Source: JAWLBW01 sp041687475 (lineage in GTDB: Bacteria; J088; JAWLBW01). From it: DNA of 8,551 nt. Position 1 is the first letter of the stretch. The number at the start of each line of letters is the position of its first letter. Position numbers and translations under genes: made by a program. Shown one piece after another: positions 1-5,640 of this stretch. The notes beneath the pieces were generated by a model. The model saw only the letters and a program-made list of their open reading frames with translations. It did no database searches and was not told the origin of the DNA. The stretch lies in contig JAWLBW010000204.1 of the NCBI GenBank assembly GCA_041687475.1, positions 1 to 8,551 on the forward strand, given 5' to 3'.

Positions 1-209
1 AGGCGGTTCAGCGACCCCGAATCGATAGCGGGTCGCAACGTCGTCCGATGGGGATGCACCCGAAATGGAGTGCATGGCTCGGTGCTTGCGGGCGTCAGCC
101 CGCGCCGGAGTGCATCGTTGACCACGTCCTTGAATGGTCGGCGTTGGCGGTGAACCTCTTCCCGCAGCATTTTTTCGATGTCTGGTTCAAGCGTCAAGGT
201 GGTTCTCAT
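1..209 (-). CDS. VapB-type ribbon-helix-helix antitoxin, 3' end cut by window edge
   Basis: The visible 69 residues begin MRTTLTLEPDIEKMLREEV, continue through FKDVVNDALRRGL (residues 26-38), and end with a tail containing PFRV (48-51), LRPAID (58-63) and LNR. This is the usual layout of short VapB antitoxins: an N-terminal beta strand (TTLTL) and two helices forming a DNA-binding ribbon-helix-helix dimer, then an extended C-terminal segment that binds and neutralises a PIN-domain RNase toxin. Family members are usually 75-90 aa, so only about 10-20 residues should be missing. The ATG at 207-209 is chosen because TTLTL directly follows it, no other ATG lies in frame upstream, and a strong promoter ends 6 nt before it. 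No Shine-Dalgarno is seen. The toxin gene would lie downstream, beyond the left edge, so the partner type (VapC or other) is inferred. Residue 25 is Pro where I recall Ser as more usual. Confidence 0.85.
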   Translation of the reverse strand, partial: MRTTLTLEPDIEKMLREEVHRQRRPFKDVVNDALRRGLTPASTEPCTPFRVHPHRTTLRPAIDSGSLNR

Positions 210-243
210 ACAGACATCATATGTCTGCCTGTTACAGTGTCAA
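210..243 (-). promoter_or_regulatory. Near-consensus sigma-70 promoter of the antitoxin gene, apparently leaderless
   Basis: Read on the minus strand, TTGACA (243-238, a perfect -35) is followed by a 16-nt spacer and TATGAT (221-216, 5 of 6 to consensus). Only six bases separate the -10 box from the ATG, so transcription starting 7 nt past the -10 would begin at the A of the start codon. The -10 box lies within a perfect inverted repeat, the expected place for autorepression by the antitoxin or the toxin-antitoxin complex. Confidence 0.75.
211..227. promoter_or_regulatory. Candidate antitoxin operator, perfect 7-3-7 inverted repeat
   Basis: CAGACAT-CAT-ATGTCTG is a perfect 7-bp inverted repeat with a 3-bp spacer. 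It covers the -10 hexamer and most of the six bases between it and the antitoxin ATG. Ribbon-helix-helix antitoxins bind short inverted repeats as dimers of dimers, so this is a natural autoregulatory site. The palindrome is seen directly; binding is inferred from position and family. Confidence 0.65.
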
Positions 244-286
244 GTCCGGCCTGGAACGGAAGGCCTCCGTCGGGTCTTGACGAGGT

Positions 287-314
287 TGTATACTTGATCG
301 ACCGGCGCTGACAA
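287..314 (-). promoter_or_regulatory. Possible second, upstream promoter for the antitoxin gene
   Basis: On the minus strand TTGTCA (314-309) and TATACA (292-287) are separated by 16 nt. A start about 7 nt past it would give an antitoxin leader of roughly 70 nt running through the proximal promoter. Both boxes have five of six consensus bases, but nothing else supports this site, and TATACA is part of an AT-rich GTATAC palindrome. Confidence 0.25.
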
Positions 315-477
315 GTTGACTCTCCCTTCCCCCCATGAGCTGGTGATTGGGGAACGCAGGCGCTTGTCTACGTCATTTCATCCGGTGCGCTCTCTGCCGG
401 CGCGTGACCCGACTGCGTCCATTCATGCCTCGTAGCCGGCCGTCAATCGCCGCCATTCCCCCGGCACCGCACAGCCC

Positions 478-507
478 TCGACAACGAACCCGGCTTCCGA
501 TTACCCT
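478..507 (+). promoter_or_regulatory. Weak candidate promoter for the SEC-C gene
   Basis: TCGACA (478-483, 5 of 6 to the -35 consensus) is followed by an 18-nt spacer and TACCCT (502-507, 3 of 6 to the -10, fitting TAnnnT). Eight bases lie between the -10 and the ATG at 516, so the mRNA would have a leader of only 1-2 nt. There is no purine-rich ribosome binding site in the 20 nt before the start. The -10 match is poor. Confidence 0.3.
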
Positions 508-515
508 GATCTACC

Positions 516-2099
516 ATGAGCAATTTCGAAGAAGCATATGAACGTTTGAAGCCCGATATCGAAGCCCTCGTCAATGCAGGCGATGGAATCGCCTTGACGC
601 ACGAGCAGGCCCTTGAGCTGGGCCCCGTAGCCCTGCGCGTGGCCGAGGCGTGGTCGCCTGAACTCGATGAGTGGTTTACCGAGAAGGAAGAGATATCTCT
701 GACGCAGGACGTGCTCGATACCTTTGTTCGTGCACTCGAGGGGGCCGGCGATTGCGAGAAGGCCCTTCGTCTCGTCGATCGTATGATGGAGCTCGATCGG
801 TCGAATGTCGCGTACTACGCAGGCGAAAAGGCGTACCTGCTTGCGCAGGCCGGCGATCCCGGGGACGCTGTAGCCCATATCCAACGAATTCGCGAAACCT
901 GGCCCGATGATGTGTGGATTCATATCAAGTCGGCCCGGGCTTTCCAGATGATGGGGCGTCATGGGGAAGCGGCCGATCTGCTCACGCATGTTCTTCTGAA
1001 TTTTGATCCCGGAAAGGATCTGGGGGCCGCGTACTACGATATTGAGGAACAGCTCGGAGAACTTGCCCTTTCGCTCGAACAGTCAGGTCTGCCCGACGGC
1101 GATGCCCGGTTTGAAGAGGTCTTCCTGCAAGTCGTATCCCCCACCGGATGGGAAAAAGCCTTCGGGCACATTGCCGCGTTTCCACGTTACAGGGCGCTAC
1201 GTCTATTGAAACTGCTCGACCGCTTCCGCGAAAAGCTGGCGCCGACCTTGCTCGACATTCTCTCGGCGGCAGCGAAGAATCCCGACGACTACCGTCACTC
1301 GGACGAGCTGTTGTGGATCGTGCTCACGCTGGGCGATTGGCGCGAAGCACGTGCCCTGCCGCCGCTGTTCGAGATTCTGCGATTGCCCGAAGAAGACCTC
1401 GACGATCTCTTCGGCGATCTGTTGCTCGAGGTGATTCCCCTGGCAATGGCGGGCATGTCGGGGCCGGAACATATCGAAGAGCTCGTTCGCTTCGCCGGTG
1501 AACACGAACCCTTTGAATTTGCGGCAGCCATAGGGCTGAGCGCGCTGGAATATCTTATTATTGACGGACTGGTCACCCCTCGTCATGCTTGTGAGCTGGT
1601 TCGGCCGTTGCTCGATAGGGTACCGGTAGGTCGGTACGTCTGGGAAGATGCGGCCACCTTTCTCACACGCCTTGGCGATACCGATGCCTGGCGCCGTGTC
1701 GAAGAAGCGTATCCCACCGGCAAATTACAGATGCTCGACGCCGACTACGAAGAGCTGCGCAACGACCTCCAGCTTTCCGAGCCGGAGGCAATCGAGCAAC
1801 TACGCGAGCTGCTGCCCTGGCGGGAATACGATGCACGCACGGCATTTGTTCAGTGGACCATTGCTCATGACATCGACGAGTCTGCCGACGACGACCTGTG
1901 GGACGACGACGAAGACGACGACGAGTGGGTTATGGACCCGGGTTCCAGTGAGGAAGAGTGGACGCGGGCCTGGCAACGTTATCGGGAAGGAAAAAATCCA
2001 TGGGCCAGGGAGCCGTACGTGGCCCCGCCGAAAGTCGGCCGCAATGAGCCGTGCCCCTGCGAAAGCGGGAAAAAGTACAAGAAGTGTTGCGGGAAGTGA
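516..2099 (+). CDS. TPR / DUF1186-like protein with C-terminal SEC-C zinc-binding motif
   Basis: 527 aa, apparently cytoplasmic, without signal peptide or membrane segment. Residues about 62-165 form helical TPR-like repeats (for example ALEGAGDCEKALRLVDRMMELD, and FQMMGRHGEAADLLTHVL). Residues about 255-435 resemble DUF1186, a helical-repeat family of unknown function; LPPLFEILRLPEEDLDDLFG (281-300) is the most typical part. A very acidic linker (452-470, then EEE at 479-481) leads to a basic C-terminal SEC-C motif, C513-x-C515-x8-C524-C525, which binds zinc. In SecA this motif contacts SecB and the ribosome; in stand-alone proteins its partner is usually unknown, so a chaperone or adaptor role is inference only. 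The start at 516 fits the beginning of the helical region, but no Shine-Dalgarno precedes it. The gene is monocistronic, converging with the lipoprotein gene 151 bp downstream. Confidence 0.9.
   Translation: MSNFEEAYERLKPDIEALVNAGDGIALTHEQALELGPVALRVAEAWSPELDEWFTEKEEISLTQDVLDTFVRALEGAGDCEKALRLVDRMMELDRSNVAYYAGEKAYLLAQAGDPGDAVAHIQRIRETWPDDVWIHIKSARAFQMMGRHGEAADLLTHVLLNFDPGKDLGAAYYDIEEQLGELALSLEQSGLPDGDARFEEVFLQVVSPTGWEKAFGHIAAFPRYRALRLLKLLDRFREKLAPTLLDILSAAAKNPDDYRHSDELLWIVLTLGDWREARALPPLFEILRLPEEDLDDLFGDLLLEVIPLAMAGMSGPEHIEELVRFAGEHEPFEFAAAIGLSALEYLIIDGLVTPRHACELVRPLLDRVPVGRYVWEDAATFLTRLGDTDAWRRVEEAYPTGKLQMLDADYEELRNDLQLSEPEAIEQLRELLPWREYDARTAFVQWTIAHDIDESADDDLWDDDEDDDEWVMDPGSSEEEWTRAWQRYREGKNPWAREPYVAPPKVGRNEPCPCESGKKYKKCCGK
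1869..1925 (+). repeat. GAC-rich coding run for the acidic linker
   Basis: This stretch encodes residues 452-470 of the SEC-C protein, with Asp or Glu at 14 of 19 positions. It is built largely from GAC codons, including two GACGACGAC blocks and a GACGACGACGA block. It is a low-complexity, near-triplet repeat that could change length by slippage without breaking the frame, altering the spacing between the helical body and the zinc motif. Confidence 0.6.
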
Positions 2100-2250
2100 C
2101 GCCTGTACGGTCGGGCTGTTACGTAGCTACTCTATGCTCCCATTGGGTCGGAGAAGTTGACGATTCACCGTCATGCGACGTGCAACACAATCTTGCCGGG
2201 TACTCAGCGAGGCAAGAAGTGCAGGGCTTTCGTGATTTTTCAACAACATG
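2100..2250. other. Convergent intergenic spacer
   Basis: The 151 bp between the two convergent stop codons hold a short TGACG/CGTCA hairpin (2158-2162 and 2169-2173, 6-nt loop), an 8-bp GTAGCTAC palindrome near 2123, and the stronger hairpin listed separately. No hairpin followed by a T run is present for the plus-strand gene, so how it ends transcription is unclear; T5 at 2236-2240 has no adjacent stem. Confidence 0.4.
2184..2217 (-). terminator. Weak candidate terminator of the lipoprotein gene
   Basis: TCTTGCC and GGCAAGA (2191-2197 and 2211-2217) form a perfect 7-bp stem around a 13-nt loop. On the minus strand the stem is followed by TTGTGTT (2190-2184). It lies 34 bp past the TAG stop of the lipoprotein gene. 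The stem is short, the loop long and the T tract interrupted, so termination may be inefficient or Rho-dependent. Confidence 0.35.
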
Positions 2251-5200
2251 CTAATGCCGATGGCCGTGCAGGAGCGTCTCGAGCAAATCGTTCGCAAAGC
2301 CGCGTTTTCGTTGGTCGTCAGTAGGCAACGGGATGCTTGGCGCCAGAAGTCCGGGCGGTGCGGTGCTTATCTCACCCTGCGGACCCGGCGCATCGAATCT
2401 TCCGTTTCCGTCGCGATCGACGAAAACCGCATTGGTGAACGCAAAGGGCAACTCTTCTCGTGACAGGAGCAAGGGAAAGAGATCGTGGTTGTTGCCGGAC
2501 TCCGGGTTGTCGCGAGCGACTGCTACGAACCAGGTGTCGACGGACGGCGAGACCTCGAAGGTCCAGTTCAGCGACTTGGCTCCTCCGGCATGCACGAAGT
2601 CGCCTTCTGTTATCTGCTTTGCGTATTGGTGTGTCGGATACGCTCGGACAGCCCGTCCAGCGCTGGCCGCCACATTGGGGGTGTTGGCGAAAACCTCGAG
2701 CGTATCGACGGTAATCCAATCGGGCATGACCGCGCGTACTTCAACCGTGATCGCGCCCGCGGCTGTCAGGATATCGCCCAGCCCGGCTTCACGGCCGTCG
2801 CTGGTGCGTACCCGCAGCTCAACATGAGGCCCGTTGCTGCCTATGACCTTTCCTGCCTGCATGGCGCGGGCGAAGCGTTCGGGGGTCACGCGGGCCGCGG
2901 TGTCATGGAGCTCGCCGACCTGTACCAGGCTGCGTGGATTACCAGCCGATGACGCGTACCAATTGTGGGTATCCGACACGGCTACGCCTACCTTGTGCAT
3001 GCCCAGATTGAGCAAGGCGAACAGATCGTTGAGTCCCGCCGGAAGGTCGGCGTAGCCGTTGTATACCTCGAAGGCATCGAAGTCGGTGCTGAAGAGACCG
3101 CCGCTCAAGTCAACGGCCTCCGGATCCATGCGGAATCTTGCCGCATCGGCCTTGGGCTCGAGAGTTGCGGTGTCGAGGCGAATAGCCTCGAAATAGCCCA
3201 TCACCGGGGTACGGGCATGATTGATCTGCACCACGGGTCGATCGATTGAACCCATGCCCCGCAGGTCGGCAAACATCGTCGCCGGCGGTCGCATTCGGCC
3301 TCCTACGCCTTCGAACGGATCGTAGGCGCCCCCGCGGGGCAACGTGGGATCCGAGCGCAGCGGATAGGCGTTGAAGTGTCCGAGATCGAAGAAGGTCAGC
3401 TCGGTACCGGCCACGCCGGTGACGTACATGCCCATGTCGAGCTTATCAATTACCGGCCGCACATCGGACACTTGATCATGGTCGGTCGTAACGAGTATCT
3501 CGACCCCCTCGGCGGCAAAGGTGAGTACGCGGTCGTTCTGTGGAACCGGCGAGTCAAAACTCCGCACGGTGTGCACATGGGTGTCGGCTCCTATCCACCC
3601 GGGCTCGTCGACCACACGATCGATCGATGCCTCGACGGTGCGAATCTCGCCGGGCTGCAGGGTAACCGATGTAACGAAGCGCGAGAAGGCAGGACCACGC
3701 GTAATGACCAGTTCATAGGCGCCGGCCGGCACACGCAGCGAATTTCGGCGGCTTGCGTCCCTCTTGGCCATGACGCTGACGAGGTCGTCGTGGTCGACGA
3801 CGGCCTGCGTCTGAAGCTCGGGTGGCCAGGAATCGAAGGAGATGTCGTTGAAGAGAGACGACGGCTTCTGCCGACACTCGAGGCTGCAGATGAGCGATAT
3901 CTTTGACGGCATGGGAAGCCTTTTGCCGCCGAGACGAGGATCGTGGCCCCGGATTTCGAAGTGCAACTCTGCCGGCGCCTCGAGATTGAAATCGACCTCT
4001 GCCGTGACGCCTGCCTCAAGCGTGATTGACTGCGGCTCGGGGGCAAGGCCACCGGCCGGATCTGCATGAACCTGGTAGGAACCGGGGCGAACGAGGCCTG
4101 TATAGCGGCCCTCGGCGTCGACCTGCAGTATCGTTTCCAGTCGGCCCTGGTCGTCGAGCAATGCCACGCGTCCCTCGTCGAACGGTTGGTCGCCGACGTG
4201 AACGGTTCCTGAAATCTTCGCTGTTGCCTTTATGCCGGCAGCAGCGTTGAGGCTCGTACGCAGCCCGTCGAAACCGGCATAAACGTGAAGGTCTCGCGCC
4301 ACGTGAACGCTACCGCCCGGTAGCAGAGGGAACACTCCGGATGAAGGCGTACCATGGTCAAACCCGAAGATGCTGCCGGTCAGAAAGCCGAGAGCGTCTT
4401 CCGTTCCGTGCATGATCAACCCGATGTGCGAATATAAGAGGCTCGCGGCTTCAGCGAGCGGCGTAACGGCGTAGCCCGCCGTTTCGCCCCGAAACCCGAG
4501 GGTCTCCAGGCGACTGTCCAGGGAGCCGAGATTGAAGTCGCCGAGCAATCCGCGGCCGCCTTCGGCCGGTCTGGCGGTATTGAACCGGTGTACGTTTCCG
4601 CCCGCTTCGATCAGGTCGGTCAGGGTTGTATACTGCGTTCGCGACTCAGGATTGCATACCGCGGTGTGCACTTTGATGCGCGATTCACCGCTGCGTAAGA
4701 CGAAGTACTGCGAGGCCTGCAGCGAAATCTCGCCGTCGGTGGGCCATGGCACGTTGAGCCCAAGGCGGGGGTCGCCCCCGGTGAGGCTGGCCGTGAGCGT
4801 TGAGAGCGTACCTTCGAGATTGATCCAATCGGCCAGGTGAAGCGGCCCGTACGCGCCCACGACGAGTACGCCGTCTTTCCCGTCGCGCAGCACCTGGAAC
4901 TCTTGGACATCGATCGACCAGGCCAGGCCGATCAAGGTACCGACTTCTCCCAGGTAATCATGCCAGACGCCGTCTTCACGCTGGATGTCGGCACTGACAA
5001 TCGTACCGCCGTAGTTATTGAGCGCCCATTTGCGTCCGGGGCGGCGAACGACGGCCCGGATGCGGTCATTGGCCATCAGCCAGTCGCCGACTTCTGCGTC
5101 AAAGACCGCTCCGACATCGTTGCCCAGAGAACTCCAGCCGTCGAGCGACGCAATCTGCTTCCAGTGTACCGGTTGCGCTGTCTCGGCCTTCAACTCGGCG

Positions 5201-5352
5201 AACGATTCCGAAAGATCACCGGGCAGACACCTATCGCTGTATGAATCCGTGGCTGGGCCGGATGAGCATGCAGAGAGCACGAAGGCCAGGCTCACGGCGA
5301 CAATGGAGTGGCGGGAGACACTCCGGACGGGAGTAAAGAGGAGCGCATTCAT
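2251..5352 (-). CDS. Large lipoprotein with CehA/McbA-type PHP metallohydrolase domain
   Basis: 1,033 aa from the ATG at 5352-5350. The frame is open further upstream, but only this start puts a lipoprotein signal at the N-terminus: basic R10/R14, hydrophobic core, lipobox LSAC with Cys29. Ser at +2 suggests outer-membrane sorting. Residues about 60-370 are an unassigned beta-rich region. About 378-455 resembles a carboxypeptidase-regulatory-like beta-sandwich (ISGTVHVGDQPFDEGRVALL). The PHP hydrolase spans about 585-830 and retains every expected metal-ligand motif: DTHVHT (H592, H594), TTDHD (D624, H625), GTELTF and GHFNAYPL (E651, H659), INHAR (H712), VSDTHN (D794, H796). A DRDGNGRFD loop (979-987) could bind calcium. 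CehA, the family's named member, hydrolyses the carbamate carbaryl, but most members have unknown substrates and none can be assigned here. The ThDP-enzyme gene is divergent across 288 bp and there is no operon partner. Confidence 0.9.
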   Translation of the reverse strand: MNALLFTPVRSVSRHSIVAVSLAFVLSACSSGPATDSYSDRCLPGDLSESFAELKAETAQPVHWKQIASLDGWSSLGNDVGAVFDAEVGDWLMANDRIRAVVRRPGRKWALNNYGGTIVSADIQREDGVWHDYLGEVGTLIGLAWSIDVQEFQVLRDGKDGVLVVGAYGPLHLADWINLEGTLSTLTASLTGGDPRLGLNVPWPTDGEISLQASQYFVLRSGESRIKVHTAVCNPESRTQYTTLTDLIEAGGNVHRFNTARPAEGGRGLLGDFNLGSLDSRLETLGFRGETAGYAVTPLAEAASLLYSHIGLIMHGTEDALGFLTGSIFGFDHGTPSSGVFPLLPGGSVHVARDLHVYAGFDGLRTSLNAAAGIKATAKISGTVHVGDQPFDEGRVALLDDQGRLETILQVDAEGRYTGLVRPGSYQVHADPAGGLAPEPQSITLEAGVTAEVDFNLEAPAELHFEIRGHDPRLGGKRLPMPSKISLICSLECRQKPSSLFNDISFDSWPPELQTQAVVDHDDLVSVMAKRDASRRNSLRVPAGAYELVITRGPAFSRFVTSVTLQPGEIRTVEASIDRVVDEPGWIGADTHVHTVRSFDSPVPQNDRVLTFAAEGVEILVTTDHDQVSDVRPVIDKLDMGMYVTGVAGTELTFFDLGHFNAYPLRSDPTLPRGGAYDPFEGVGGRMRPPATMFADLRGMGSIDRPVVQINHARTPVMGYFEAIRLDTATLEPKADAARFRMDPEAVDLSGGLFSTDFDAFEVYNGYADLPAGLNDLFALLNLGMHKVGVAVSDTHNWYASSAGNPRSLVQVGELHDTAARVTPERFARAMQAGKVIGSNGPHVELRVRTSDGREAGLGDILTAAGAITVEVRAVMPDWITVDTLEVFANTPNVAASAGRAVRAYPTHQYAKQITEGDFVHAGGAKSLNWTFEVSPSVDTWFVAVARDNPESGNNHDLFPLLLSREELPFAFTNAVFVDRDGNGRFDAPGPQGEISTAPPGLLAPSIPLPTDDQRKRGFANDLLETLLHGHRH

Positions 5353-5358
5353 CACACG

Positions 5359-5387
5359 ATTATGCCAAGGTACGACGCTTAGTTCCA
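5359..5387 (-). promoter_or_regulatory. Candidate promoter of the lipoprotein gene, leaderless geometry
   Basis: On the minus strand CATAAT (5364-5359, 5 of 6 to the -10) lies 17 nt after TGGAAC (5387-5382, 3 of 6 to the -35). Six bases separate the -10 from the ATG at 5352, the same distance as at the antitoxin gene, so the predicted start of transcription is the start codon itself. No Shine-Dalgarno is present. The position also supports starting the protein at 5352 rather than further upstream. Confidence 0.5.
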
Positions 5388-5396
5388 TCGTGGAAC
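5382..5396. promoter_or_regulatory. Inverted repeat over the -35 of the lipoprotein gene
   Basis: GTTCCA-TCG-TGGAAC is a perfect 6-bp inverted repeat with a 3-bp spacer. Its left arm coincides with the predicted -35 hexamer of the lipoprotein gene. The size and position suit a dimeric repressor, or an activator replacing a weak -35. I do not recognise the motif as the site of a known regulator. Confidence 0.4.
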
Positions 5397-5545
5397 GAGA
5401 CATGATGCCCACTCGCGTCGAAAAGCTCGTCGGAAATGTAGAGCTGGCCACAGCCTTAGCGACGCCCTGTCTCATCGGAACCGAGCGAAACGATGCGCCA
5501 CCGGTCGTCTAGTCCGTGAGTAAGCGAGCGATAGCTGTTCTCGAA

Positions 5546-5562
5546 AATGCCCGGTCGGCATT
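5546..5562. promoter_or_regulatory. Inverted repeat upstream of the ThDP-enzyme promoter
   Basis: AATGCC-CGGTC-GGCATT is a perfect 6-bp inverted repeat with a 5-bp centre, 23 bp upstream of the proposed -35 of the ThDP-enzyme gene. It could be an activator or repressor site. As a hairpin it lacks a following T run on the plus strand; read on the minus strand it is followed by TTTTC, so it could also weakly terminate antisense transcription. Confidence 0.35.
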
Positions 5563-5585
5563 CAGGTAAAGATCGACCATCTTCT

Positions 5586-5614
5586 TTGACGACGCCCTCT
5601 CTTTGGGCGATCAT
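5586..5614 (+). promoter_or_regulatory. Candidate promoter of the ThDP-enzyme gene
   Basis: TTGACG (5586-5591, 5 of 6 to the -35) is followed by a 17-nt spacer and GATCAT (5609-5614, 4 of 6 to the -10). A start about 5621 gives a leader of about 20 nt that just includes the ribosome binding site. The spacer contains a GCCC/GGGC mini-palindrome. Confidence 0.4.
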
Positions 5615-5628
5615 GTAGCTTATTTCCC

Positions 5629-5634
5629 GAGAGG
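5629..5634 (+). promoter_or_regulatory. Ribosome binding site of the ThDP-enzyme gene
   Basis: GAGAGG lies 6 nt before the ATG at 5641, a usual distance. It is the only convincing Shine-Dalgarno sequence before any start codon in the window, and it supports this start. Confidence 0.6.
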
Positions 5635-5640
5635 CGGCTT

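Larger units (their letters stand above)
244..515. other. Intergenic region between divergent antitoxin and SEC-C genes
   Basis: I see no convincing gene here. Short open frames cross it but lack recognisable protein sequence. Besides the promoters listed separately, it holds GGCCT/AGGCC (248-252 and 261-265, 8-nt loop) and TTCCCC/GGGGAA (327-332 and 349-354, 16-nt loop). Neither hairpin is followed by a T run on either strand, so they are not intrinsic terminators. The stretch from 400 to 480 is C-rich on the plus strand and otherwise featureless. Confidence 0.5.

Noticed and set aside
48..311. 87-codon plus-strand open frame
   Set aside because: It lies opposite the antitoxin gene and crosses its promoter; the minus-strand product matches a known family far better.
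347..541. 64-codon plus-strand open frame
   Set aside because: Arg/Pro-rich product without family features, overlapping the start of the SEC-C gene in another frame.
2236..2240. T5 run as a terminator for the SEC-C gene
   Set aside because: No stem ends next to it; the nearest hairpin closes at 2217, too far upstream.
3376..3906. 176-codon plus-strand open frame
   Set aside because: Antisense to the PHP domain, where the minus-strand metal motifs are beyond doubt; no domain seen in the product.
5353..5475. Extending the lipoprotein N-terminus to an ATG at 5475
   Set aside because: The extra 41 residues would bury the lipoprotein signal peptide, and the -10 hexamer just before 5352 supports the shorter form.
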